A DNA stretch of 64,000 nt from Rhinopithecus roxellana. Taxonomy: Eukaryota > Chordata > Mammalia > Primates > Cercopithecidae. Positions 34,197-47,480 of the stretch are shown here, in pieces (within the stretch, counting starts at the first letter, position 1; every line of letters begins with the position of its first letter). The position numbers were made by a program, and so were the translations under genes. The notes beneath the pieces are model-generated. The model had not been told where the DNA came from. It did not search any database and was given only the letters and a program-made list of their open reading frames with translations. The stretch spans positions 56,471,386 to 56,535,385 of the forward strand of contig NC_044562.1 in NCBI RefSeq assembly GCF_007565055.1, in the 5' to 3' direction.

Positions 34197-34975
34197 AGGG
34201 CTGTCATTTGTCCTCAGCCTGCACATCCCAGAATGCATTTGTGCATCACACTGTAACAATTAGAGAGATCCTTCATAAGACAAGGGCTGATAAACATCCA
34301 ATTCTGGGGAATCCGAAATGTACCTCTGGAAAGGAGAAGGCAGCTGGGCCGAATGAATGTGCTCATGAGACACACTCACTGAGGTCTCCCTCATCTGGCG
34401 ACTTTGTTGCTCCTAGAAGCAGGGGCCCCTCAGAGTTGCCAGGAGTAGGGGAGGGGTCTCCGTAGACATCTGCCTAGGGCTTCACGTTGAGCCTCCTCAG
34501 CCATCAGGGAAGAGGAGTGGGGATGCAGCGAGCCTGGACCTTCCCCAAAGATGCAGCACTGGGGGGTGCGGGGTCACCTGTGGTGCCCCCCCCAGCCCAG
34601 CCATGGAAACCTGAGCTCATCCCTCTCAGGAGCTGGGCTTCCCTCAGGAATCTTCTTTCCTGACACACACTCCATGTCAAGGGGTCGCTAACCCAGGACT
34701 GGCTTGGCGTCAGAAATAGCTGCCGCCTTTTTTGTGCCCCTTGAATATGCAAAATCAGGTAGACAGTCATCTGAAGTCTCCACATCCAGTGTCACCTCCA
34801 CACAGACCCCACAGGGGCCCTCGGTCCAGAACACCATCGCCCAGCCTTGTGGACAAGTCCCCAGGCTGTTATGGTGTCAGAGACAAAATTACAACAAATC
34901 TAGTTTAAAGATTGAATTGGCATCTATTTGTGATTCTAGACTTGGAAACACCTGGCCCTGGAAGCAGGCTGGGTG
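34197..34975. other. Intergenic, nothing identified
   Basis: GC-rich unique-looking sequence without splice-supported ORFs. Confidence 0.4.
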
Positions 34976-34977
34976 CA

Positions 34978-35195
34978 GTGAACTGAGCGGAGGTGTCCTG
35001 TGAACTGAGCAATGGTGTCCCATAAACTGAGTGATGGTGTTCCGTGAACTGAGTGGGGGTGTCCGTGAACTCAGCGATGGTGTCCCGTGGACTGAGCGAT
35101 GGTGTCCTGTGAACTGAGTGGGGGTGTCCCGTGAACTGAGAGGGGGTGTCCCGTGAACTCAGAAGGGGTGTCCCGTGAGCTCAGAGGCTCTGCGG
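34978..35195. repeat. Minisatellite, 22-bp unit, about 10 copies
   Basis: Variants of GTGAACTGAGCGATGGTGTC plus two bases. The last units drift to 'gagggggtgtccc'. Confidence 0.95.
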
Positions 35196-35449
35196 ACAGA
35201 AGGGGCCTCCAGAGAGCAGGAATGAAACACGGAAGGTGGGTGGGTCGTGTTTCAAGGCTACTTTCCTTCAAGGGAAAATAGGGGGCATCTGTGTTATGTG
35301 GATTCACATTAGTTTCAATGGCCTGAGATTTTTTGAAAACTGACCATTTCCAATGTCGGTTTGGTGATGTGGGCCTTAGAACAAGGGACTCCATTCTGGC
35401 TTGGTCTGTTCTAATGGGCCTAGAGCAGGACACTACACAATGGCTGGTC

Positions 35450-38400
35450 CAAAGTTGTTAACCAATTTTGTTTAACAACTGCATTATTGCATACTATGGA
35501 GATTAATTTGGTATTAATTTGCAGTAGTTTGCTTTATGATAAGATTTTAATTATGTTCTCCAGAATAACCACTAAGCAAGTAACTTAAAAAGGAGTAAAA
35601 AAAAATCAAAATAATTAAAATCATATAAATCTATTAAAATCTATTTAACATAAAAGTAGGTAATAAAAGAAGAGTAAAGAAACAAAACAGATACAAGCCA
35701 TAGAGAAAACAACTAGTAAAACAGTGGAAGCAAATCCTACCTTTTTAGTCGTCGCATTCAATGGAATCGCGGCCAGAAAGCAGAGGAGGGCAGAACAGGC
35801 AGCAGCGCAGCCCAGCGGTGGGGTGTCCACAGCAGAGACGCCAGAGCCGCGATGGGCTCCCACAGCAGAGCCGCCAGAGCCGCCATGGGCTTCCCACAGC
35901 AGAGACGCCAGAGCGCGATGGGCTCCCACAGCAGAGACGCCAGAGCCGCGATGGGCTCCCACAGCAGAGCCGCCAGAGCCGCCATGGGCTTCCCACAGCA
36001 GAGACGCCAGAGCGCGATGGGCTCCCGCAGCAGAGACGCCAGAGCCGCGATGGGCTCCCACAGCAGAGCCGCCAGAGCCGCCATGGGCTTCCCACAGCAG
36101 AGACGCCAGAGCGCGATGGGCTCCCGCAGCAGAGACGCCAGAGCCGCGATGGGCTCCCACAGCTGAGAGAGACGCCAGAGCGCGATGGGCTCCCACAGCT
36201 GAGAGAGACGCCAGAGCGCGATGGGCTCCCACAGCTGAGAGACGCCAGAGGCGCGATGGGCTCCCACAGCTGAGAGAGACGCCAGAGCGCGATGGGCTCC
36301 CACAGCTGAGAGAGACGCCAGAGCCGCCATGGGCTCCCACAGCTGAGAGAGACGCCAGAGCGCGATGGGCTCCCACAGCTGAGAGAGACGCCAGAGCGCG
36401 ATGGGCTCCCACAGCAGAGCCGCCAGAGCCGCGATGGGCTCCCGCAGCTGAGAGACGCCAGAGGCGCGATGGGCTCCCACAGCTGAGAGAGACGCCAGAG
36501 CGCGATGGGCTCCCACAGCTGAGAGAGACGCCAGAGCCGCGATGGGCTCCCACAGCTGAGAGACGCCAGAGCGCGATGGGCTCCCACAGCAGAGCCGCCA
36601 GAGCCGCCATGGGCTTCCCACAGCAGAGACGCCAGAGCCGCGATGGGCTCCCGCAGCTGAGAGACGCCAGAGGCGCGATGGGCTCCCACAGCAGAGACGC
36701 CAGAGCGCGATGGGCTCCCACAGCTGAGAGAGACGCCAGAGCGCGATGGGCTCCCACAGCAGAGACGCCAGAGCGCGATGGGCTCCCACAGCAGAGACGC
36801 GTCAGAGTCCAACGGGGAAAGGTGGAAAGAGACACACCATGGAAACAATACCCGAAAGGGACATCGGGGGGCTGAATGCAGACAAAATAGACTTTAAGAC
36901 AGAGTCGTTGTTTGAGACACCAAAAGGACATTTTATAAAAACAAAATGGTCAATCTCTCCCAAGACGTAACAAATATGGACACACATCACTCAACACCGG
37001 AATCCAAAATACACAAAGTAAAAACTAACGGAATTAAAAGGAGAAATAGACAATCTGACAGCGAACGTTGGTAACTTCACTGGTCCCACCTTGAATGAGT
37101 GATGGAGCCACTAGCTAGAAGATCAACAAGCAGACGGGAACAAACCCCTTGAACCAGCGGATCCAGCAGACGGGCCTCTGCCAAACAGTCCACGCACAGC
37201 CGCAGCCACCTTCCTCTCGAGAGGAGAGGGAGCCGTTCTCCAGGGTGGACCACACAGGAACGCCTGAAGAAGCCTCAGAAAATGGAGGACTGACATGCAA
37301 GAGTTACGCTCCCTGAACAAAACGGAATGATAGGAGGAATCAATACCAGGAAGGAACTTGGGGAATCCAAAAACAGGTGAAACAATGCAAATAACCAAAG
37401 AATTCAAGAATATAACAACATTGTAAAATAACTGAATACTAATTAGAAAGCAAACACAAGATACTAAAATTTATGGGAAATAGTACTTAGGAGAAAATTT
37501 AAAGGTAAAAATGCCTGTATTAAAAAAGAAATATTTCAAGTCGATAACATAATCTTGAATCTTAAGAAATGAGAAGAAAAGCAAACACAGCTCATGTGCA
37601 GCAGACACAAGGAAGGAAATAAAGATACGATGGGGGTAAGTTAAATAGAGAATTAAACCACAATAGCAACAATTCGTGACACCAAAAGTTAGTTTTTGAA
37701 AACCTCAGCAAATTTAACAAAACTTTAGATAGGTTGACTGTGGAATAATAAAGATTAAAATTACTAAAATTAGCAATAAAATAGAGGGCATTACTAGTGA
37801 CCTTAGGAAATGAGAATTATATGCAAATATAATAAATAACCGTATGCTAAAAGTTAGATAAAGTTGACAAATTTCTTGAAAAACTCCAAAAGAAATAGAA
37901 ATCTAAATAGACTAATAACAGTAAGGAGATTGGATTAGTAATCAATAAACTTTCCACAAAGAAAAGGCCAGCCCTAGATACCTTCATGCATGATTTCTAC
38001 TAAATATTTAAAGAATTAATACCCATCACTCAAATCATCTCAAAAAGTCAAAACCAAAACAGAAGAAGAAAGAATGTGCTCAACTCATTCATTCGATAGT
38101 CCCGGTATTACCCTGGTCCCAAAACTGCACAGAGAACTCACAAGATAATAATCGATATCCCTTATGAATAGAGAGACAAATATTTGAAAAAATATTAGCA
38201 AATTGAATCCAGCAGTATATAAGAAGGAGTTATACACTGTGAATGATTGGAATTAACTTCAGGAATGCACAGTTGATCTAACATAAGGAAACAAATGAAA
38301 GCAATACACTGTATTAAAAGAATAAAGAAAAAACATAATAATCTCAAAAGATGCAAAAAATTCATGTGACAAAATCCAACATCTTTTGAAGAGTAAAACA

Positions 38401-39235
38401 TTGAACAAGCTAAACATAGAAGGAAACTTCTTCAATCTGATAAAAATCCTTCTAAGAAAAGCCCATATAGCACACTTAAATTTGAAAGATCAAATGCTTT
38501 CCTCTTAAGATCAGGAACAATACAAGGACGTTCACACCTCAACTTTTATTTAACATTGTCATCGATGTTCCTGTGAGGCAATTAGGCAAGGCAATGAAAT
38601 GAAAGTCATCCGGATTGGAAGAAAGAAGTCAAACTCTATTACAGATGACATGACCTTGTATATGGAAATCTCTAGAAACACACACACGTTATAAGGAATA
38701 AATGACTTCAGAAATGTTGCAGGGTACATAAACAATATACAGAAATCAATTATAGACCTATATACTAGCAATACAAAATTCAAAAATGAAATTAAAGCAA
38801 TTTCACTTACAATAGCATCAACGAATAAAATAGGAAGAAATATAACAAATAAGTTATGACTTGTTACTGTAAACGACAAAACACTGTTTAAAAAATTAGA
38901 TAAATAGAATGATATGTTATGCTTATGGATTGGAAAATTTAACATTGTTAAGAGGAAATTGATCTGCAGATTCAACAAAATCCCTATAAAAAATTCCAAC
39001 TCAGCTGCTTTACTTCTAGAAATTGACTAGTTAATCCTAAAATTCATATGGAAACATAAGGAGCTACAAACACCAAAAACAATCTTAAAGAAAAATTTAA
39101 AGTTGTTGGATTCGTGCTTCATGATTTCAAAGTGGCACCACCAAGCTACAGTAGTAAAAACAGTATGTTAGAGGCATAAAGATCGATACATACATCAACG
39201 AAATTAAACTGAAAGTCTAGAAATAAACCCTTATA
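35450..39235 (+). mobile_element. L1M-type relic, sense, ORF2, interrupted by a VNTR
   Basis: ORF2 text precedes (35640-35765) and follows (36805-39235) the GC-rich VNTR. Upstream is the endonuclease region; downstream come landmarks such as 'gacaaaatagactttaagac', 'gtattaccctggtcccaaaa'-like text and 'cttcatgatttcaaagtggc'. The 3' end is lost at about 39235. Stops are frequent, so it is not functional. Confidence 0.8.
35830..36800. repeat. GC-rich VNTR, 32-36 bp units, with a 99-bp higher-order repeat
   Basis: About 28 units built on CAGCAGAGACGCCAGAGCGC plus 'gatgggctccca'. Variants are 32, 33, 34, 35 and 36 bp; those with CAGCTGAGAGAGACGCC are the longer ones. The first part (about 35860-36160) has a 34+32+33 bp pattern repeated three times, a 99-bp period. 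No unit has a stop in most frames, giving apparent ORFs of 300-430 codons on both strands; these are judged artefacts. Confidence 0.96.
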
Positions 39236-40295
39236 TATCCTCTCGAACCCACCAGTCCTGCGTCCTGCCTTCCAGCCTGCATGGAGCGGATGAGCTGAGA
39301 CAAGGGGCCGGATGCGAATCATAGCTGAAAACGCCACTCCGGCCTGGTGGGCAGGCTGTCTGCACTTTCACAAGACTTTTCAGCCACCTTGAAAAGGGAA
39401 TCCTGAGAATAGTAGACCCTATCGCAGGGTTATGGGTGGGAAATTGTTTTAGGAACTCCCAATTCCTTGATTCTCAGAAAGTCAAGCTGAATGTCCTGCT
39501 GACAGGAAGGTTTGCAACTGCCCCAGAAAATCTGCAGTGGAAATTTGCCTCTCAGTACTCACTCATCTTGACTGTAAAGCGAAGTGCAAAGACGACTGGT
39601 GTCAAAGATAATTTTAAAAGAAAATACAATGAAAGCAAGGCCTTTTTATCAGGAGAAAACTAATATGAAATGTCATTTTTCTGATCGTTGGACTGAAGAA
39701 TCAAATACGAAATTTCCTCATTCATCAGACATGAAAGGCAGAGGTAATAAAGGTGATATTAGAGGAGTCTGGACATGGTCTAAGAGTTTAAGTTTAGAAA
39801 CAAAGCTCTGATAAATGGTCTCATTTGCTAAAGTGGGGATCTATAGGCTGCACATTTGTAAATACTCATTGAGCTAGCTGAGAACAAATTAATAAGGATT
39901 TCTAAGTGGATTCAATGACAACTAATTATTTTTGATGGAAAGGTTGATCTGGTTGAGCTTGCTGGTAATCATTAGATTATAGATTAATAATCACTCAGTA
40001 TTCAGTGGTATCAGGATCAGGCAGTCCAGGTCCAATCAGGGGCTTTAGCCACACTTATTTGCATCAGAAAACTCACACTGAACAACCCCACATGTGTAGA
40101 CTGTAGGTTTAAAGTCTGGGTTTGTTGCCCAGGGGTCATCTTTGTAAGCAATGTGTCCACCTTCCTGTGGTCCTCATGTTTCAAATCGCCCTGTTTTGGA
40201 GAATGTGGTTGGTGCCTAACGGGGTTTGTTTGGTGTTGGATGAATGGATCTGGATCTATTTTTAGAAGATACCGAAAGCACCTTCAGGACAGTGA
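39236..40295. other. Intergenic, nothing identified
   Basis: The L1 text ends at about 39235; what follows is not recognised. Confidence 0.4.
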
Positions 40296-40309
40296 AGAAA
40301 ACAAAGCCC

Positions 40310-40500
40310 CAGCATGTCCAGATGTGCACGGCCATGGGAACTCCAGATGGCATAAGGAAGGCATGTCCAGATGTGTGCCACCAAGACACGGAATTCATGT
40401 ACAAATGTGCACAGCCATTACACGGAATGCATGTCCAGATGTGCATGGCCGCTGGAACTCCACAGATGGCACAAGGAAGGCATGTCCATCAATATACGAA
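40310..40500. repeat. Imperfect tandem block around CATGTCCAGATGTGCA
   Basis: Three to four degenerate units of about 55-65 bp containing GCATGTCCAGATGTG, 'cacggccatgggaactcc' and 'cataaggaaggcatgtcc'. Confidence 0.8.
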
Positions 40501-40559
40501 GATAATCAAAGTCTTTCACTAGGTAGGTTTTGCCAAGAAGAGCATAATTTTAATATTAC

Positions 40560-42235
40560 AGCCTGGGTGCCCTGGAGAACATGACAGCAGGTGAAAGAGC
40601 TGGTCACACAAAAACACACACAGTGTGATCCCATTTAGATGAAGTGCCCAGAGATGGCAGATACATAGACACAGGAAGTAGATTAGCAGTTTGCTAAAAA
40701 TGGGACTGAGAGGGCCAGAGGGGTTGAGGGAGGTGGGTAGTGGTACCAGGTTTCTTTTGAGGTGATGAATATATTCTAAAACTGATCATGATTGTGGCAT
40801 TGGATACACAGTTCTGTGAATATACTAAGAAAGACAGACGTAAAATCCAAATACATCAAATTACTAGGAACATTTTAGATCTGCACATTTGCCAGGGGTA
40901 GGATTAATAAACAGAAATCAGTAGTGTGATACTAACAAGTGAAGACCAATAATAAGAAAATGCAAATGAATCATGGATTACGCTATCAATAACAATCAAA
41001 GACACAAGACACTGATGCAAAATAATGAAAAGGACCTTAAAAGTAACAAATGGAGTCATAGAACATCTTAAAAGTAACAAATGGAGTCGTAGAACAAGTC
41101 ATGATTTAAAAGACTTTTAATAATATTGAGATATCTGTAAAGGCAATTTATTACTCTAAAAGTCACAAAAGAACTCAAATTTGACAAATTGGTTTAAAAA
41201 TTGTTATGCATGGAAAAATGTCCAAGTAAAACCAAGATGATTCTGACTCTTCTAATCAAAAGAACAATGAGGTAACATATGCCTTACCAGAGAGAAATAC
41301 TGATTATTAAGTATTAATTAGAACATTAAGACACTGATAAAGAGACAATAAAAGTGGAACAAGCATTGTTTATTCAACAGGAATTGGTATGTGACATAAA
41401 TTCTATTAAATAGGAAGGAAAATGACAAATCTACTCTTTAATCAATAGTATTAGAATGAGTCTATTCCAGATTGGAAAATAGTCACCAACCTCACATTAT
41501 CCCAAAACAATAAATTCAATGATATAAATCCATACATAAATTCAATAATAAACAATAATCATTGAAAATAAATCCTTAAAAGTATTAAAGAAAAAATAAA
41601 TATAGAAATAAGGAAAGAAAAAGATTAATGCATTTAAATGTCAAAATAGAAAGTTATTTGTTAAAAAAAATTGTCAAAATACAAATAACAAGTAAGTAGA
41701 CTCTTCAAAAGTTTATTACAAATAAATTAGAACGAAGGAGAAAACCAGGTGCAGTGCCGGCAGCTTGTGAAGGGCCTTGGAGTGAGGTATCATGACACTG
41801 AGCCACTTCGCTCCACGGGATGAGGAGTTGCCTCATTAGTTTATTTGCTTCTTTGGTGCTGAGTGGCAAGAATCCTGTACAATAGGAAGCTGCTTGGTCA
41901 CAGGACGGAAGGAGACATGGCCACAGCTACGGCCACATGACAAACCTCGAAACCTCATGCTCCAGGCAGGAAGCTGCCAGGAAAGGCCACACATCCAGAA
42001 GAAGCAAATCAACGTCCAGAATAAGCAAATCCTAGAAATGTAGAGTAGATGAGGGGCTGCTTAGGACTCGGGAGACTTTGGTGGTGATAACTCAAGGGTG
42101 TGAGGCTCCTTCTTGATTATGGTGATAGTTGCACTGCTCTGTGAATCACTAAAGATCAAGGAATTGTGCACTGTAAATAGGTGAATTGTATGGTAGGTGA
42201 ATTGCATCTCAATGAAGCTTCTACCAAACTTAAAA
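40560..42235 (+). mobile_element. L1-type LINE relic pieces, sense
   Basis: AT-rich LINE-like text: a 3' UTR-like part at 40600-40830 and 42070-42220 (for example 'gaattgcatctcaatgaagc') and ORF2-like text at 40860-41700. Probably more than one fragment; boundaries are rough. Confidence 0.5.
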
Positions 42236-42384
42236 GGAAAAATGGGAATCAGTCTAGCCAGTTACTACATTCTGTTTTTCAACTGTTATTTTGCCAAAAC
42301 CCATCAAACGATATGGCTAAAATGGAAGCATCTTACCGTTTGCAAATAACAACACAACACAACACAACTGGCCTGGACACGTGC

Positions 42385-42540
42385 AGGAAAAACCGAAGAA
42401 TCCAGTTTCACCAGCGGACAACCGGAACCGGAAAGGCTAGTAGAGTCCAGTTTCACCAATAAATGGCCGGACCTGGCAAGGTCAGGAGAGTCCAGTTTTG
42501 CCAGCAGACAGCCGGATCCGTCAAGGAAGGCTGGCACCTA
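42385..42540. repeat. Tandem block, about 50-60 bp units x 3
   Basis: Units contain GAGTCCAGTTTCACCA, then 'gacaaccggaaccgg'-like text with variants. Confidence 0.8.
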
Positions 42541-42835
42541 GTGAGGCTGACAGTTCTGGCCGGGAGCTCACCCGGCTTTTGGCCCTGGTGTTTCGGATGT
42601 AGTGTCTCACACAGGAACTCAGCTTCTCTCAGAACAGTGGACCCAGTATTGTTTGTAAGGCACTACCACTAGCTCAATGTCCACGCACGAGGTAAGAGCA
42701 CAGTGTCCACAGAGAATTTCCCTGGGGCCAGAACTGGTGCTGGGTCCCATAGTGGGAAATCTCAACCCAACGCCTGGGAGTGTTCTTGGGAACCAGCACT
42801 TTCCTGGAGTGGGAAGAGGTGACAAACCCATGGCA

Positions 42836-43092
42836 GCACCCGCCCACCACAACACTCACCTACCATAATCCCCACCTACCACAACACCCAAGTCAACACC
42901 CACTCCCCACAACACCCGTCCACCACAACACCCACCCATCACAACACCCAAGTCAACACCCACCAACCACAACACCCATAAACACCCGTCCACCACAACA
43001 CCCACCCATCACAACACCCAAGTCAACACCCACCAACCACAACACCCATAAACACCCATCCACCACAACACCCTCCCACCACAACACCAGCA
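42836..43092. repeat. Minisatellite, CACAACACCCACC type, with 70-bp higher order
   Basis: About 18 short units of CACAACACCCACC and CAACACCCA variants. A 70-bp block including 'aagtcaacacccaccaacc' occurs twice. Confidence 0.93.
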
Positions 43093-44190
43093 GGAGGCAC
43101 GAGGGCACCACCTGCCCACCACACCTGAGGAGCCTGGGGCAATCACCACCCCAGGACCTGGGGTCACCCTGAGGGGAAGCTGAGGCCTGAGCTGTCCATC
43201 ACTGGCTTTCCTTGTGGTGATCTGAGCTTGGGAGAAGGTCTTGGAGAGAGAAGGCCAGGTAGGCTCTTGGGCAGTTGCTGGGACTCTCACAGGAAGGGGC
43301 ATGCAGGGAAAGGGGCTGCAGGGCCAGAAGTGTGAGGGGGTCCCAAGGCCGCACATCACATCAGGAGAGGGTGAAGCTCCTGGGGCCTGGGCGGCATTCC
43401 CCAGCCAGAGGAAGCCCACTGGCCTCCTCTGAGCCCATGCTTGGGGAGGAAAAGGGATCAAAGGTAAGTTGGATTGATGGGTCCATCATCAGGTTAGGTT
43501 GGGATAATGACCGAGCTGACCAGCAGTTTATGAGTTTGTTAGTTGTGCTCTGGGGACAGGAGCAGGTCAATTGAGTGTGTTCGAGGGACAAAAACAAATA
43601 GAGCATTTATTTTTATAATTCACAAAACCAAGACCACTAAATGAATGCCCAGTTGAAAACATGACAGGGATTTAAACAGCCTTCGAAAGGAACCCCCCCC
43701 GAGTCTCTGTATTCACACGACAGTCAGGCTGTCTGTGTGTCGGTGCGGGAGCAAATATTCCTCCCAACTGATTTTCTGCCATGTCTGAGCACTTTGAAGA
43801 TTCTGAGGTCCTTCGGTGTGGCCATGGCTCACAAAGGCTCCATTTGGTGGCATTGGATGCAGCAGCAGCCACCTGTGCCTTTATTCAGCTTCCTGCTAAA
43901 ACAGAGAGGGCACAGCAGCCGACTGCTCCCCGACAACTTTCTTCAGAATGCTGTGGGAAGCATGGGCACTTCTGCTGTGACTGATGTGAGACCGTCCCAG
44001 AGGCGCCTCCTCTGTCCACCACAACCCACAGACCCGAGAGGCCTTGATTGGAGCAGGCCCTGCCCATACCTTGGTTTTGAACCTCACGCCTCCAGGGCTG
44101 TGGGGGAAGAAACTTTGATTGCTTTAAGTCCCTGGGTTTCTGGTAACTGACTACAGCAGGTGTGGGAAGCCAGTATCCTTCCACACTTGG
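43093..44190. other. Intergenic; possible LTR end at 44090-44165
   Basis: Mostly unrecognised. 'cctccagggctgtgggggaag' and the following 60 bases resemble the 3' end of an MLT/MER-type LTR, weakly. Confidence 0.3.
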
Positions 44191-44194
44191 TGCA

Positions 44195-47100
44195 GAGGAT
44201 TCTGAGATGTCCAGCTAGAATTGGCTTTTTACCAGGGTGCAATTGAATTGAGATATCGTTTAGTACCAAGTTTAAACATTTTGATGGAGTGCATCAAATT
44301 TTAAACCTGATTATGGTAAACTCTTTGCCTAATAACAGGTCATGAAGATTTCTCCTTATGTTTTCTTCTAAAATGTTTATACCTTTGTAGTTTTCATTTT
44401 AGATCTATGATTAATTTTAGTTAAATATTCATAAGATGTGAGGTTTAGATTGCAGATGTTTGCACTTGCCTGTCAACATGACTCATAACTGTTTGTTGGA
44501 AAGACTCTTCCCTCCATTAACTATTTTTGCATATTTGGCATATTTGTGTTCTGGACATTGTATTCTGTTTCAAGGATCTATATGTTTGCTACTCTGCAAA
44601 TGCCACCATCTTGATCACTGCAGTTTTATGGTAAGTCTTAAAGTACTTTTAATTTTATGTTTTCTCCAACTTTGTTCTTCTTCAGTATTCCGTTGCATAA
44701 TCTCTGTTCTCTGCCTTTCCATATAAAGTTTAGAATCAACCTGGTTTAAAAATTTTTGTGGAATTATAATTGGAATTGCATTAATCTACAGATCAATTTG
44801 GGGAGAGCTGACGTATTTACCATGTTGAGTCTTTCAATCTACAAACATGTTGTTTCTCCATTTATTTATACATATATACATATATGCAAAATTGTCCTTA
44901 TAGGCCTTTTGTAGTACATGGAGATCCTGTACATGTTTGGGAAGATTCATCATTGTTTGGAACTGTTATACAAAGGCATTTTTTAAAATATTGAATCTCC
45001 AATTATACATTGCTATTATGTAAAAATATGATTGGCTTTCTATGTAAATGTAGAAATATGGTTTATTGATCATAAATTCTACTTTGCTAAATTCATTCAT
45101 TATTTCTGGGTGTTATTTATTTATTTAATTTTTGTGTTTTTTGGGATTTTCTGTGTGTAAAATCATGTCACCTACAACTAAGGACACTGCTGCTTTCCTC
45201 CAATCAATACGCATTTTGTTTCTTTTTCTTGCCTTATTGTACTCACTAGTATTTTAAGTATGATGTCCAATAGGATTGGAAAATCTAGGCATCCCTATCT
45301 TCTTCTTGAGCTCACTGAGAAAGTATGAGTCCCTCACTGTCGAGGGTGATGTTAGCTGTAGACCTTCTGCAGATGCCCTATTCAGGTTACAGAAGTTCTC
45401 CTCTAATCTTTGTTGCTGAGTTTTTATCATAAATTGTTATTGCTTTGTCAACTGCCTTTTGGCATCAATTGATATGATCATGTCATTTTATTCTTTAGAC
45501 TATTAATATGATGTATTGCATTAGTTGATTTTGCTTTTTAGCTATCAAACCACCCTTGTATTCCTGGAATAAATAGCACCACTTGACTCTAGCGTGGTAC
45601 TCTTTACTCTCTTCATTTATTGTCAGATTCAATTTGGTAACATTTGAATGAGGACTGTTATGTCCATGTTCATGAGAAGTATTGATCTGTAGCTTTCTTT
45701 ATTTGAATGCTCTTTGTCTGCATTTGGTATCCTGATGACTTGCCCTCATTAAACAATTTGGGAAGTCCTCCTCCTCTTCTATTATTTGAAGACATTATGT
45801 ATAACTGATGGCATTTCTTCATGAAATATTTATTAAAATTTCTTAGCAAAAAAATGGGCCTGGAGATTTCTTTGTTAGACAGTTTGGGAATACAAATAAC
45901 CCTCTGAGGGTATTGCTTTCACATGGGGTGAGTTTGTGTTTTCTGAAGAATCCATCCATTTTACCTGAGTGTTGACTTCATGTGTGTGGAGTTGTCACAT
46001 CATTCCCTGTTTGTCCCTTAGTGCCTGCAGTGTCTATAACGATGACCCATCTTTCTTTTCCAATGCTGCCAAACTGGGTCTCCCTCCCCTTCTTTTTTAT
46101 TCAGTGGTGTTGTTAGAAGTTCATTAATTTTATTCAAATTTATTCAAAGAATTAGGTTTGATGTCATTTATTTCTTGATCGTATTTTAAAATAATTTTTT
46201 TTTTATCTTACCTTTATTACTTCCCTACTCCTTTTTGGTTTTGATTCATTTTGGTTTCCTTTTTCTACCTTTTAAAAAGTGGAAACCTACATTATTGAGA
46301 ACTTTCTATCTTTTTAGTATAGTCTTTATTAGTAGAGCAGTGTTACCATTCCTAACTGTGGACTTCTGCCTATTTCTATATTTGGGTTTTTTAATTTTTG
46401 TTTCAAGTATTTTAGAGTTCTGGCATTTGGTGAATTCACATTTAGGATTGTTGTTTTCTTGACCCTTTTGTCATTATTTATTTCTTCTCTTTACCCCTGG
46501 TGATTTTGATTGCCTCAAAGCCTACTTTGCCTGATACTAACGTAGCTTATCCCGTTGTCTGTGATGAGGGTTTGCATGGTGTTTGCTTCACTTTTTGTCT
46601 TTGATTTTCATTCTATCTCTGTCATTATATTTGGGGTGATGTAATTTTACGCAGCACATCACTGTCTAGGAAATAAAATATACATGGTTAACTTTTCACA
46701 CTTTGCCTGGAATCCATATTTGCTAGTTGGAATTTATTAATCCATCTCCATGTAGGTCTCCTTCACCTGCCCCTCCAGTAACAGGACAGTTATGAACTAG
46801 ACCCACATACTGAGTCTCCACGAGAAAATATTCTCATTTAAAACATTCCTTTCTCATGTTTTTCTCTGTTGTTAAAATTGGATAATTTCCGTTGATCTGT
46901 ATTCGAATCCACAGGCTCTTTGTTCCATTCTGATATTTCTTTCCCTTCTACTCTAAGTCCCATCCAGTGAGGATTTTTTTAAAAAATATCACCCCTGCAT
47001 TCTAAGATGTCAATTTGCTTTATAGTTATATCTTCTAATTCCTTCCTGATATTTTCTCCATTCCCATTGGTTTCATGAGTGTTTGTGACTATGGGTGGAG

Positions 47101-47480
47101 TGACTGTATTATAGCTATTTTCATGTTTCTGTCAGCAGATCACAACATCTCAGTTGTCTTGGCATGAGCACGGGCTGACTGGTTCCTATGTGAGTTGAGA
47201 TTTTCCTGGGTCTTCATACCCTAGTAAGGTTGAATTGCATCCTGGACACCATGAATATTATGTTAGGAGACCCTGCATCTTATTTAACTCCAGTGAAGAA
47301 TGTTGATTTAGTGTTTGTTTGTTTTAGTGAGCATTAACCTGATTAAAGTCAGGCTGCAAGTTTCAACTAACATTGTGGTCTGGGCTTCCACAGCCAGTTC
47401 CTTTCTCAAAGCTTTCAGTGCTGTTTGCATCTGCCCTATGTGTGCACCACCAGGGTCTAGGCTGAGGTCTGCGTATGAGC
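44195..47480 (-). mobile_element. L1M-type relic, antisense
   Basis: Antisense L1: ORF2 reverse-complement landmarks include 'gatcaatttggggagagctg', 'tgttgagtctttcaatctac', 'catccctatcttcttcttg' and 'cttgtattcctggaataaat'. A probable 5' UTR-side part runs to about 47.3-47.5 kb. Both ORFs are broken. Confidence 0.8.

Noticed and set aside
35830..36800. CRISPR-like array
   Set aside because: Units are contiguous with no unique spacers, and the host is a primate genome.
35645..36931. ORFs of 428, 383 and 367 codons as genes
   Set aside because: They lie wholly in a tandem array and are open in several frames on both strands because the unit has no stop; there is no domain, promoter or splice context.
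44460..44726. 88-codon hydrophobic ORF
   Set aside because: It is antisense to an L1 relic; the Leu/Phe-rich translation is typical of complementary A-rich L1 text.
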